Notes under the pieces: model-generated
The model's input: only the letters and a program-made list of their open reading frames with translations
Told to the model about the DNA's origin: nothing
Databases searched by the model: none
Part shown: in pieces, positions 8,569 to 17,239 of the stretch
Layout: each line of letters starts with the position of its first letter
Numbering within the stretch: position 1 is the stretch's first letter
Assembly: GCF_001518815.1 (NCBI RefSeq)
Contig: NZ_CP013987.1
Span: 62,001 to 126,000, forward strand
Source of the DNA: Pseudomonas oryzihabitans
GTDB lineage: Bacteria > Pseudomonadota > Gammaproteobacteria > Pseudomonadales > Pseudomonadaceae
Length of the DNA: 64,000 nt
Reading direction: 5' to 3'
Made by a program: the position numbers and the translations under genes

Positions 8569-8979
8569 CTAGCGCAGCGTCACCTGTTGCTGCAGGCCAG
8601 CCGCTGGCAGGGTAAAGGCACATTCCTCGAAGGTGGCCATGCGCATGCGTAGCGGCGGATTGTTGCTGTAGCCGTATTGTTCGGTGGGCATGCCGATGAA
8701 ATTGGTATCCAGCGTGCTGTTGCTGTTGCTGTCGTGGATGACCGATACGGCATAGCGCCCGGGTGGCAGCTCGAAGCGCTGTTCCTGGACACCTGGCTGG
8801 GCGGCGATATGGGCCTGGGCCACGGGTGTCTTGTGTTCCTTCCAGGCGTCTTCGCTGGCGAACACCGCCAGCAGCAGCTGGCCTCCCGAGGCATCGACCG
8901 TCTCCACTCGCACCTGCAGTTCGGCGGCGTGCAGCACACCGCTCAGACAGAGACCAGCGACCAGCAACAGAGACTTCAT
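8569..8979 (-). CDS. DUF2141 secreted protein
   Basis: A 136-residue protein with an N-terminal signal peptide (LLLVAGLCLSGVLHA) and a beta-rich body. The segments LPPGRYAVSVIHDSNSN, LDTNFIGMPTEQYGYSNN and MRMATFEECAF are the hallmark of DUF2141, exported proteins of unknown role. The second of two close ATGs (8977-8979) was chosen because AAGGA lies six bases upstream; the first ATG would be only one base from it. It is ten bases downstream of the HAD gene and probably shares its transcript. Confidence 0.82.
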   Translation of the reverse strand: MKSLLLVAGLCLSGVLHAAELQVRVETVDASGGQLLLAVFASEDAWKEHKTPVAQAHIAAQPGVQEQRFELPPGRYAVSVIHDSNSNSTLDTNFIGMPTEQYGYSNNPPLRMRMATFEECAFTLPAAGLQQQVTLR

Positions 8980-8989
8980 GGGCATTCCT

Positions 8990-9622
8990 TCAGCAGGGAG
9001 AGGACGTCAGCCGGAGCAGCTCGGCTGGCTGTTCGAAAAAGAGATCGGGGCGCTGCGCTCGTAGGGTGGTCGGGCAACCATAGCCCCAGGCCACTGCAGC
9101 ACAGCCCAGACCCGCGCGGCGCGCGGCCTGGAGATCGCGTAGCTCGTCGCCCACATAGAGCGCATCGGCCGGCGCGACGCCCTGCCGGCGGATCAGGCGC
9201 GCCAGGCGCCGCGCCTTGCCCAGCAGGGGAATATCGAATTCGCCATCGGGGAACAGATGTCCGGCCTGGGGCAGTACCTGGTGGACCGCGGCGGCGGAAT
9301 TGGAAGTCGCTAGCCCCAGCTGCAGTCCGCTGGTCTGCAACTGGTCGAGTGCCTGGGGGATCTCGGCGAAGGGAGCGACCTGGTCGCCCCGCTGGGCCAG
9401 CAGGCGGCGATAGTGACGGGCGATCCGCGGTACGCGCCACAGCGGGATGCCCAGGCTGTCGAGCAGGCCGGTCAGGGAGGCGGCGCGCAGCTGCGGCCAC
9501 TCCTCCGGCGCCGGCTGGCGAAAGCCATGGGTTCGCGCCAGCTCGCCGAGGCAGCTCAGCAGAAAGGGCAGGCTGTCCGCCAGGGTGCCGTCGAAGTCGA
9601 AGATGACGTAGCGGTAGCTCAT
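8990..9622 (-). CDS. HAD-superfamily phosphatase, phosphoglycolate phosphatase-like
   Basis: A 210-residue HAD hydrolase with motif I FDFDGTLADS (residues 8-17, nucleophile Asp8 or Asp10 region), motif II ATSNS near 104-108, a Lys in LLGKARRL and motif IV YVGDELRD. The helical cap between motifs I and II is the PGP/Gph type. The substrate is likely a small phosphate ester; which one cannot be read from sequence. No good ribosome site precedes the ATG. DUF2141 follows closely in the same direction. Confidence 0.88.
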   Translation of the reverse strand: MSYRYVIFDFDGTLADSLPFLLSCLGELARTHGFRQPAPEEWPQLRAASLTGLLDSLGIPLWRVPRIARHYRRLLAQRGDQVAPFAEIPQALDQLQTSGLQLGLATSNSAAAVHQVLPQAGHLFPDGEFDIPLLGKARRLARLIRRQGVAPADALYVGDELRDLQAARRAGLGCAAVAWGYGCPTTLRAQRPDLFFEQPAELLRLTSSPC

Positions 9623-9719
9623 GCGAGAGGGGCGCGGTGGGCGAAGGCGCCAGCGTAGCGGGCGCCTTTCTGTTTTGCCACCGCGACCGCGTTCGGCAGG
9701 AGCGTCCCTGCCGGCCAGG

Positions 9720-11345
9720 TCACACGCGGAAGCGGCGGATCTGGCCGTTGAGTTCCACCGCCAGTTCGGAGAGCTGCTGGCTGGCGGCGCGGGTCTGTTC
9801 GGCGCCGGCGGCGGTCTGCACCGACAGATCGCGGATGCGCACCAGATTGCGGTCCACCTCGCGGGCCACCTGGGCCTGCTCTTCGGCCGCGCTGGCGATC
9901 ACCAGGTTGCGCTCGTCGATGCCCGACACCGACTGGGCGATGGCGGCCAGGGCGGCGTTGGCCGACTGCGCCTGCTCGCGGGTCTGGCGCGCCTGGTCGG
10001 CGCTGGTCAGCAGCGCATCGACGGTCTGGCCGGTGCCCTGCTGGATGCTGCCGATCATGCCTTCGATCTCGCGGGTGGACTCGCCGGTGCGATGGGCCAG
10101 GGCGCGGACCTCGTCGGCGACCACGGCGAACCCCCGACCGGCGTCACCGGCACGGGCGGCTTCGATGGCGGCGTTGAGCGCCAGCAGGTTGGTCTGTTCG
10201 GCGACCGCGCGGATGACGTCCAGCACCTGGCTGATGTTGCGGGTCTGTTCGGCCAGCTGGCGGGCCTGTTCGCTAGCGCCCAGTACGTTTTCGGTGAGTA
10301 CCTCGATGGCGCCCAGGGTATCGCCCAGCTGACGCTGGCCCTGACGTGCGGTATCGGCGGCCTGGCGCGATTCGGAAGAGGTGGAGGTGGCATTGCCGGC
10401 CACCTCGTCCACCGCCTGGCTCATCTCGGTGACGGCGGTGGCCGCCATCTCGATCTCGCTGTTCTGCTGCTGCAGGCCATGGGCGCTCTCCTGCATGACC
10501 GCGGTCATTTCCTCGGCGGCCGAGGCCAGCTGAGTAGCGGAATGGCCCAGGTGACCCAGGGTATCGCGTAGGTTGGCCTGCATCTGCTGCATGGCCTGCA
10601 GCAACTGGGCGGCCTCGTCGTGACCACGGGTGTCCAGGGTCTGGGTCAGGTCGCCGCTGGCGATGGTCCGGGCGGCGGCGACGGCTTCGGCGATGGGCCG
10701 GGTCATGCTCAGGGTCAGGCGCCAGGCCAGCAGCACGGTCAGGCTCAGGGCCAGGGCGATGACCATCCAGGTGATGGAGGTGGCCTGGGTGTAGGTGTCG
10801 CTGGAGTTCTGGGAGGCGGCCTTGATGTCTTCCTGGTTGATCTTGCGCAGGGCTTCGGTGCGCTCGTTCATCTGCGCACCGAGCTGGGCCATGCTGGTCT
10901 GGATCAGGCTACGGGCATCGTCGAGCTTGCCGGCATTGATGAGATCGGCGAGTTGGCCCGTGTAACGGCTGTAGTCGCGCTGGATCTGGCGCAGGGCGTC
11001 GAAGGCCTGGCGCTCACGATCAGCGCTGATGAGTTTTTCATAGCGACCGAAACCGGCTTCGATGTCGGCGTTGATGCCATCGATCTTCTTGCGCGTGGCG
11101 GCGACGGTGGCGGCATCCGGAATCGCCAGCAGGCGTAGCACCTCGACCCGGGTCCGGGCGAGTTGCAGGGCCAGGTTATCGGCTTCGACGATGCTGGGAA
11201 CGTTGTTGGTCTCGATTACCTGACCCTGGGTACGGATCTGCGACAGTTGCAGCAGCCCGAACAGGCCCAGACTGGCCACGAGGATGGCCAGGAGGCCGAA
11301 ACACAGCACACTGCGGATGGCGATGGAGAAGGAACGAAAGGTCAC
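9720..11345 (-). CDS. Methyl-accepting chemotaxis protein (first of a tandem pair)
   Basis: A 541-residue chemoreceptor. It has a first membrane helix at about 12-33, a four-helix-bundle periplasmic sensor (about 35-188), a second membrane helix (about 190-212), HAMP, and a signalling domain with the hairpin tip [18 protein letters not shown]. The sensor is the 4HB_MCP type, whose ligands are usually small organic or amino acids; the ligand here is unknown. The start is GTG with a GGGG upstream. The neighbouring receptor at 11480-13105 is a close paralogue: signalling domains nearly identical, sensor domains much less so. Confidence 0.93.
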   Translation of the reverse strand: MTFRSFSIAIRSVLCFGLLAILVASLGLFGLLQLSQIRTQGQVIETNNVPSIVEADNLALQLARTRVEVLRLLAIPDAATVAATRKKIDGINADIEAGFGRYEKLISADRERQAFDALRQIQRDYSRYTGQLADLINAGKLDDARSLIQTSMAQLGAQMNERTEALRKINQEDIKAASQNSSDTYTQATSITWMVIALALSLTVLLAWRLTLSMTRPIAEAVAAARTIASGDLTQTLDTRGHDEAAQLLQAMQQMQANLRDTLGHLGHSATQLASAAEEMTAVMQESAHGLQQQNSEIEMAATAVTEMSQAVDEVAGNATSTSSESRQAADTARQGQRQLGDTLGAIEVLTENVLGASEQARQLAEQTRNISQVLDVIRAVAEQTNLLALNAAIEAARAGDAGRGFAVVADEVRALAHRTGESTREIEGMIGSIQQGTGQTVDALLTSADQARQTREQAQSANAALAAIAQSVSGIDERNLVIASAAEEQAQVAREVDRNLVRIRDLSVQTAAGAEQTRAASQQLSELAVELNGQIRRFRV

Positions 11346-11479
11346 GGCGGCAGCCCCGGTGAAGATTGAGGCCCCTTGTAACGGCTAGGACCGCCGTGAC
11401 TTGATGGTCATTCGTCTTAAATCGGATCTAGGCACCGACACGGCGTCCGGGCTGACCATTCGCCATGTTCGATCTGCTA

Positions 11480-13105
11480 CTAGAACTGGAAGCGCTGCAC
11501 CTGGCCGCTGAGGGTATCCGCCAGTGCCGCCATCTGCTGGCTGGCACTGTAGGTCTGCTCGGCGCCGGCGGCAGTCTGCACCGAGAGGTCGCGGATGCGT
11601 ACCAGGTTGCGATCCACTTCACGGGCCACCTGGGCCTGCTGCTCGGCAGCGCTGGCGATCAGCAGGTTGCGTTCGTCGATGCCGGATACCGCACCTGCGA
11701 TGGCAGCGAGGCCGGCATTGGCCGCCTGGGCCTGTTCCCGGGTCAGGCGTGCCTGATCGGCACTGCTCAGCAGCGCATCGACGGTCTGGCCAGTGCCCTG
11801 CTGGATACTGCCGATCATCTTCTCGATCTCGCTGGTCGAGTCCCCGGTGCGCTTGGCCAGGGCCCGTACCTCGTCGGCCACCACGGCGAAGCCGCGGCCC
11901 GCCTCACCGGCTCGGGCGGCTTCGATGGCGGCGTTGAGCGCCAGCAGATTGGTCTGCTCGGCCACCGCACGGATCACGTCCAGTACCTGACTGATGTCGC
12001 GAGTCTGGCTTTCCAGCTCACGGGCCTGGGCACTGGCGCCAAGGACCTGGTCGGTGAGGGCTTCGATGGCTCCGAGGGTCTCATCCAGCTGGCGCTGGCC
12101 CTGGGCCGCCGTCTGGGCGGCCTGGCGCGACGCGGTGGAGGTCGAGCCGGCATTGCCGGCGACCTCTTCGACCGCCTGGCTCATCTCGGTGACGGCGGTG
12201 GCTGCTAGCTCGATCTCGCTGTTCTGCTGGCGTAAGCCGTGGGCGCCTTCCTGAGTCACCGCGGTCATCTCCTCGGCGGCCGAAGCCAGCTGAGTGGCCG
12301 AATCGCCAATGTGCGCGAGGGTCTCGCGCAACTGGGTCTGCATCTGCTGCATGGCCTGCAGCAGCTGAGCCGCCTCGTCCCTACCACGGCTATCCAGCGC
12401 CTGGGTCAGATCACCCGCGGCGATGGTACGGGCTGCCGCCACTGCCTGGGCGATGGGGCGGGCGACGCTACGTGTCAGACGCCAGGCGAGCAACCCGGTG
12501 AGGCTCAGAGCTAGCAGGATCGCCAGCCCGGTCACGCCGTTTGAGCGCTCATAGGCGGTATCGGCCTCGGTACTGGCAAGATGGATATCCTGCTGAACCG
12601 CGTTGCGCAGCGTCTCGATGCTGGCATTCATCCGGATACCCAGCTGTGCCATGCTCTGCTGGACTACCTGGCGCGCCTCGGCCATCTGGCCGGCACTGGC
12701 CAGGTCGGCCAATTGCCGCACACCGTGCATGTATTCCCGGTGCACCTGGCGCAGATCGTCCAGTGCCTGCCGGCTCTGTGGCGATAGCGCGCCTTGCTGA
12801 TAGCGCCCGAAGGCGGCCTGGACGTCGGTACTCAGGCCGTCCAGCTTCTTGCGGGTGTTGGCCAGGGTTTCGGCATCGGGCATGGCCAGCAGACGCAGGG
12901 TTTCGATGCGGGTTCGCGCCAGCAGCAGTCCCAAATCATTAGCAGCGACGAGCGTGGGAATATGGCGCTGTTCTACCTGGTGCCCCAACTGGCGGATTTG
13001 CGCCAACTGGAACCAGCCGAACAAGCCGAGGGCGGCGACAAGTGTCGCAAGAATGCCAAAACAGAGCAGATTGCGAGTAGCGATGGACAGCGAGCGAAGA
13101 GTCAT
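11480..13105 (-). CDS. Methyl-accepting chemotaxis protein (second of a tandem pair)
   Basis: A 541-residue receptor with the same layout as its neighbour: membrane helix near 10-32, 4HB sensor, second helix near 190-212, HAMP, and a methyl-accepting signalling domain with [18 protein letters not shown]. The ATG at 13105 gives [17 protein letters not shown], aligned with the neighbour, and has an AGG eight bases upstream; an ATG eight codons earlier has no support. A perfect CRP/Vfr-type palindrome lies 27 bases upstream. The pair is separated by 134 bases with no evident terminator. Confidence 0.93.
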   Translation of the reverse strand: MTLRSLSIATRNLLCFGILATLVAALGLFGWFQLAQIRQLGHQVEQRHIPTLVAANDLGLLLARTRIETLRLLAMPDAETLANTRKKLDGLSTDVQAAFGRYQQGALSPQSRQALDDLRQVHREYMHGVRQLADLASAGQMAEARQVVQQSMAQLGIRMNASIETLRNAVQQDIHLASTEADTAYERSNGVTGLAILLALSLTGLLAWRLTRSVARPIAQAVAAARTIAAGDLTQALDSRGRDEAAQLLQAMQQMQTQLRETLAHIGDSATQLASAAEEMTAVTQEGAHGLRQQNSEIELAATAVTEMSQAVEEVAGNAGSTSTASRQAAQTAAQGQRQLDETLGAIEALTDQVLGASAQARELESQTRDISQVLDVIRAVAEQTNLLALNAAIEAARAGEAGRGFAVVADEVRALAKRTGDSTSEIEKMIGSIQQGTGQTVDALLSSADQARLTREQAQAANAGLAAIAGAVSGIDERNLLIASAAEQQAQVAREVDRNLVRIRDLSVQTAAGAEQTYSASQQMAALADTLSGQVQRFQF

Positions 13106-13131
13106 GATGAGCCTGTGGAGAGGGTACAAAA

Positions 13132-13147
13132 TGTGACCAGGCTCACA
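13132..13147. promoter_or_regulatory. CRP/Vfr-type binding site upstream of the chemoreceptor
   Basis: TGTGACCAGGCTCACA fits TGTGA-N6-TCACA exactly in both halves. Vfr is the Pseudomonas CRP homologue that reads this consensus. The site sits 27 bases before the chemoreceptor ATG, so close that it may repress, or activate from a downstream-shifted promoter. Confidence 0.65.
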
Positions 13148-13231
13148 ACTTTATGTGATGTTTTAGAATAAAGGCGTGGAAAAAGGGTGCGTCAAAAAAC
13201 CGCATTGCCATAAAGACAGATTATTGAAATG

Positions 13232-13258
13232 CCCATGGAGCCCTTGCGGCTCCATGGG
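13232..13258 (-). terminator. Hairpin terminator of gbcA
   Basis: CCCATGGAGCC and GGCTCCATGGG form an 11-base-pair stem with a five-base loop, 21 bases after the gbcA stop. On the minus strand it is followed by a T-containing but not uniform stretch. Confidence 0.65.
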
Positions 13259-13278
13259 TGATGAAAAACCTACCGTCT

Positions 13279-14571
13279 TCAGTCGCCGCTGACCTGGCGC
13301 AGATGGCCGGCTGGCGCCTCTTCGCCGAGGTTGTTGAGCAGGCGCTCGCTGTACCAGTCGATGAAGTTGATCACGCCGAATTCGTAAGTCTTTGAGTAGG
13401 GACCCGGCTGGTAGGCCTTGGAGTTGATACCGCGCTGGTTTTCCTCGGCCAGGCGACGATCCTGGTCGTTGGTGGCATCCCAGACCTTGCGCAGGTTGAC
13501 CGGATCGTAGTCGACGCCTTCCACGGCATCCTTGTGTACCAGCCACTTGGTGGTCACCACGGTCTCGGTCGGACCCAGCGGCCAGACGGTGAAGACAATC
13601 ATGTGATCGCCCATGCAGTGGTTCCAGGAGTGCGGCAGGTGCAGGATGCGCATGGAACCCAGGTCCGGGTCCTTGATGCGACCCATGAGTTTCTTGCAGC
13701 CGGGCTTGCCGTCCAGGGTCATGGACACGGTACCGGCGAGCAGCGGCATGCGCACGATGCGGTTGCGCAGGCCGAAGCTGGCGTGGGCATAGGGGATGTT
13801 GTCGGCGTCCCAGCGACTGGTGCAGGCGGCGACCTGGTCCTTGAACGCCTGGGAGGCACGCGGATCGGTGACGTCGTCCCATTCCAGCAGGGTGTTCAGC
13901 AATTCGGGGTGGGAACCGCTGCAGTGATAGCACTCGCGGTTGTTTTCCAGCACCAGCTTCCAGTTGGCCTGCTCGACCAGGTCGGTGCGTACCGCGACCT
14001 TGGCGTTCTCCATGTCGTACGGCTCCATGTAGTGCTCGAGCGTACGCAGGAAGTCGTCGATGGCCGGCGGTTCATCGGCCAGGGAGATGAAGATGTAGCC
14101 GCCAGCGGTCTTGACGTGGATCGGCTTGAGGTTGAAGTCGGCCATGTTGAAGTCGGCGCCCATCTCGGTGCCGGCGAACAGCAGGCGGCCGTCCAGCTCG
14201 TAGGTCCACTGGTGGTAGGGGCAGACCAGCTTGGCGACCTTGCCCTTGTCGCTCACGCAGAGGCGCGAGCCGCGGTGACGGCAGACGTTGTGGAAGGCGT
14301 GGATCTTGCCCTCGGCGCCACGGATCACCAGGATGGGGTTGTCGCCCAGCTGCAGGGTGATGAAGTTGCCCTTGGTGGGGATCTCGCAGGTCATGCCGGC
14401 GATCAGCCACTCCTTGCCGAAGATCTCCTGCATGTCGATCTGGAACAGGCGCTCGTCGTTGTAGAAGGGCTGGGGCAGGGAATAGGTGCGCTCGCGGGTG
14501 CGCAGCATCTCGGCCGTGGCCTTGCGGGCCGGATCGAGAGGGTCGCCCAAACTCAAGGTGCTGACGTCCAT
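13279..14571 (-). CDS. gbcA: Glycine betaine monooxygenase, Rieske oxygenase subunit
   Basis: A 430-residue Rieske-type oxygenase. The Rieske cluster ligands are in CRHRG and CPYHQW (spacing C-X-H-X17-C-X2-H), and the mononuclear iron site is in NNRECYHCSGSH. The protein opens MDVSTLSLGDPLDPARKATAEML, the same as GbcA of P. aeruginosa, which removes a methyl group from glycine betaine to give dimethylglycine and formaldehyde with electrons from GbcB. The ATG at 14571 has a GAGG seven bases upstream; the longer frame to 14619 is not needed. It is divergent from gbcB over 330 bases. Confidence 0.95.
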   Translation of the reverse strand: MDVSTLSLGDPLDPARKATAEMLRTRERTYSLPQPFYNDERLFQIDMQEIFGKEWLIAGMTCEIPTKGNFITLQLGDNPILVIRGAEGKIHAFHNVCRHRGSRLCVSDKGKVAKLVCPYHQWTYELDGRLLFAGTEMGADFNMADFNLKPIHVKTAGGYIFISLADEPPAIDDFLRTLEHYMEPYDMENAKVAVRTDLVEQANWKLVLENNRECYHCSGSHPELLNTLLEWDDVTDPRASQAFKDQVAACTSRWDADNIPYAHASFGLRNRIVRMPLLAGTVSMTLDGKPGCKKLMGRIKDPDLGSMRILHLPHSWNHCMGDHMIVFTVWPLGPTETVVTTKWLVHKDAVEGVDYDPVNLRKVWDATNDQDRRLAEENQRGINSKAYQPGPYSKTYEFGVINFIDWYSERLLNNLGEEAPAGHLRQVSGD

Positions 14572-14901
14572 CGTACATCCTCGTGGCCACCGCGATGGGT
14601 GGCGAAAGTGGTTGGTCACGGTACTGCAAGGCTTTTACGGCCGACGGGGCGGGAGCGCCGAATGATCCCAGACTTCGCCCGTCGCGCGCTGTTCAGGTTC
14701 GGCTTGGGGCGGAGTGTGGGGCCGGAGCCGGGAGAGGGCCTTGCTCATGGGCGACATGGCCGACGCTGTTCACGACGCCCCAGCCCTTGCCGTTGCTGGG
14801 CCGGTCGCCATCGGCATGTGGATGTCGCGATTGGGAAAGTGGCGGTCGTGGGGCCCTCACAGAATCGCCGCCAATAGCCCCAGTGGCAGTCGAGGTGCGC
14901 C
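14572..14901. promoter_or_regulatory. Divergent gbcA/gbcB control region
   Basis: This 330-base gene-free stretch must carry promoters for both genes. In P. aeruginosa gbcA and gbcB are activated by the AraC-family regulator GbdR in response to betaine or dimethylglycine. I see a pair of inverted heptamers, GCGACAT at 14751-14757 and ATGTCGC at 14822-14828, one nearer each side, that could belong to activator sites. I did not match them to a published GbdR consensus. Confidence 0.4.
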
Positions 14902-15999
14902 ATGAACACTTTCATCAACCCTGTTACCACCCAGACCTGGACCAATGGCCGCCATCCCGTGCGCTGCGTCAAGGTAATCCAGGAAACCTGGGACGTGCGC
15001 ACCTTCTGCTTCACGGCCGAAATTCCGCTGATGTACTTCTTCAAGCCGGGCCAGTTCGTGACCCTGGAACTGGAGATCGATGGCAAGCAGGTGATGCGTT
15101 CCTACACCATCTCCAGTTCGCCTTCGGTGCCCTACAGCTTCTCCATTACCGTCAAGCGCGTGCCGGGCGGCCTGGTGTCCAACTGGCTGCACGACAACCT
15201 CAAGGTCGGTGAGAACCTGGCCGTGCATGGCCCGGTCGGCCTGTTCAACGCCATCGACTACCCGGCCGACAAGGTGCTCTACCTCTCCGGCGGCGTGGGT
15301 ATCACCCCGGTGATGTCCATGGCGCGCTGGTTCTACGACACCAACGCCAGCGTCGATATGGTCTTCGTGCACAGCGCCCGTACCCCGCGCGACATCATCT
15401 ATCAGGGCGAGCTGGAGCACATGGCTGCCCGGATCGACAACTTCGCCCTGAACCTGGTGTGCGAGCGCACCGAGCATGGCGAATCCTGGGCCGGCTTCCG
15501 TGGCTACTTCGATCGCCGCATGCTGGAGCTGATGGCACCGGACTTCCGCGAGCGCGAGATCTTCTGCTGCGGCCCCACGCCCTACATGAACGCCGTCAAG
15601 GCCATGCTCCGCGAGCTGGACTTCGACATGACCCGCTACCACGAGGAATCCTTCGGCGCGACGCCGCCGGAAGCCAAGGTCGAGGCCGCCGAACAGGCCG
15701 AAGCCGCCGCCGACCTGCCGCCGATTCCCCTGGAAGCCCAGTGCCTGATCTCGTTCACCGAGAGCGACAAGAGCATCAACATCGGCCCCGGCGAGACCAT
15801 CCACGGCGCCGCCGCCAAGCTTGGCCTGCACATTCCCAAGGCCTGCGGCATGGGCATCTGCGGGACCTGCAAGGTGCTCAAGAAGAGCGGCGAGGTGGTC
15901 ATGGACCACAATGGTGGCATCACCGAGGAAGATGAAGCCGAAGGCTACATCCTGTCCTGCTGCAGCATTCCGAAGGGGGATGTGCAGATCGAGTTCTGA
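14902..15999 (+). CDS. gbcB: Glycine betaine monooxygenase, reductase subunit
   Basis: A 365-residue electron-transfer protein that feeds GbcA. Domain order is an FAD-binding domain with RSYTISSSP, an NAD-binding domain with LSGGVGITPVMSM and CCGPTPYM, and a C-terminal plant-type [2Fe-2S] ferredoxin with CGMGICGTCK and a final CCSIP cysteine. GAGG stands seven bases before the ATG. The family and the divergent gbcA make the assignment firm. An Ala/Glu-rich linker joins the reductase and ferredoxin parts. Confidence 0.95.
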   Translation: MNTFINPVTTQTWTNGRHPVRCVKVIQETWDVRTFCFTAEIPLMYFFKPGQFVTLELEIDGKQVMRSYTISSSPSVPYSFSITVKRVPGGLVSNWLHDNLKVGENLAVHGPVGLFNAIDYPADKVLYLSGGVGITPVMSMARWFYDTNASVDMVFVHSARTPRDIIYQGELEHMAARIDNFALNLVCERTEHGESWAGFRGYFDRRMLELMAPDFREREIFCCGPTPYMNAVKAMLRELDFDMTRYHEESFGATPPEAKVEAAEQAEAAADLPPIPLEAQCLISFTESDKSINIGPGETIHGAAAKLGLHIPKACGMGICGTCKVLKKSGEVVMDHNGGITEEDEAEGYILSCCSIPKGDVQIEF

Positions 16000-16007
16000 G
16001 GGCAAGG

Positions 16008-16098
16008 GTAGGTTGGGCTGAGACAGCTTCATTGTCGAAGCCCAACAAGGCAGGGTGCCGTGGTGGTGTTGGGCTTCGCTGCGCTCAGCCCAACCTAC
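16008..16098. repeat. Inverted-repeat element, single copy (same family as the array at 43.5-44 kb)
   Basis: GTAGGTTGGGCTGAG at 16008-16022 is matched by its reverse complement at 16084-16098. An inner pair, GAAGCCCAAC (16037-16046) and GTTGGGCTTC (16068-16077), makes a nested hairpin. The element sits nine bases after gbcB, between gbcB and a convergent gene, where it may act as a bidirectional terminator. No transposase or coding capacity. Confidence 0.85.
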
Positions 16099-16126
16099 AA
16101 CTAGCGGTACCGCGTCCCGAAAACCG

Positions 16127-17239
16127 CTAGGCCAGCCGCAACGGCAGGTGCAGGGTGATGATCACCTCGCCCGCGCCGTTGGCGAAGCGCGCCTCGCCAC
16201 CAAAGCTTTCGCTGAGCGCCTTGACGATGGGCAGGCCCAGACCCCAGCCGCGTTTGTCGCTGCGGGTGGAGATGAAATAGGGCGTGGCCAGATTGGCCAG
16301 GACCTCGTCGGGGAACTGGCCGAGGTTGCGCAATTCCAGTACCACCCGCTCCCCGATCCGCTGCTGGCGCACCTGGATCGGCGTACCGCTCTGGCCATGC
16401 TTGGCGGCGTTGAGCACCAGGTTGTCGAAGATACGCAGGAAGGCGTACCTGTCCCAGAGCACCTCCAGCTCGGGCGTCTCCAGCCGAAGGTCGAGCGCAT
16501 TGCTGAATTGCAGGCGCAGATTGGCCGCCGCCTCTTCCAGCAGTGGCCCCAGCACCAGGGGATCGCCGTTGAGGCGGACGCCGCCGCCCAGACTCATGTG
16601 ACTGATGTCCAGCACGTCGGTGATCATCTGGTTCATCCGCTGCAGATTGTCGTGCAGCGTCTGCAGGAGATCGTCGGTACGCCGCGCCGGACTGCGCTGC
16701 ATCAGGTTGACCACCATGGTGGCGGCGGTGAGCGGTGAGCGCAGGTCATGGTTGAGCGATCTCATGAAGCGTTCGAGCATGACCTTTTCCGCCTGCAGAT
16801 TCTCGCTGCGGGCGATGGCCGAATTGCGCTGCTGCTCCATGTGTCCGACCCGGGAACTGGCCTTGAGCAGGGCACCGACGGTGGCCAGCACCTCTTCCGG
16901 ACTGATCGGATGGATCAGATAGGCCTGGGCGCCGGTATTGAAGCCCTGCGCCCGGTCGAGGCCGGACACGAAGGTGGCCGAGATGTTGATGATGGCGGGC
17001 AGGCGACCCCAGCCCAGCTTGTGCTCGATGGCCTGGATCAGTTCGAAGCCGGTGGTGTCCGGCAGGTTGACGTCGATGATCACCAGCTCGACCGACGCGT
17101 CGATCAGCGCCAGCCCGGCGGTGCCGCTGGCCGCTTCGAGCACCTGGTAGTGCGGCTGACCTTCCAGGATCTTGCGCAGCACATAGCGATTGGCCTCGGT
17201 GTCATCGATGATGAGGATACGCCGCACAGGGCTAGTCAT
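16127..17239 (-). CDS. Receiver-histidine kinase protein ending the stressosome operon
   Basis: A 370-residue protein with an N-terminal receiver domain (IIDD at 10-13, phospho-acceptor Asp56 in IIDVNLP), a short coiled linker, a HisKA domain with His164 in SLNHDLRSPL, and a HATPase_c domain with WGLGLPIV near the end. No membrane helix and no DNA-binding domain. Its start overlaps the stop of the hybrid kinase gene by eight bases. It probably takes phosphate from that kinase or another, then signals onward by phosphotransfer or protein contact; the target is unknown. Confidence 0.88.
   Translation of the reverse strand: MTSPVRRILIIDDTEANRYVLRKILEGQPHYQVLEAASGTAGLALIDASVELVIIDVNLPDTTGFELIQAIEHKLGWGRLPAIINISATFVSGLDRAQGFNTGAQAYLIHPISPEEVLATVGALLKASSRVGHMEQQRNSAIARSENLQAEKVMLERFMRSLNHDLRSPLTAATMVVNLMQRSPARRTDDLLQTLHDNLQRMNQMITDVLDISHMSLGGGVRLNGDPLVLGPLLEEAAANLRLQFSNALDLRLETPELEVLWDRYAFLRIFDNLVLNAAKHGQSGTPIQVRQQRIGERVVLELRNLGQFPDEVLANLATPYFISTRSDKRGWGLGLPIVKALSESFGGEARFANGAGEVIITLHLPLRLA

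Noticed and set aside
16008-16098. The inverted-repeat element as an insertion sequence
   Set aside because: About 90 bases, no transposase, no clear target duplication; better called a small non-coding repeat.
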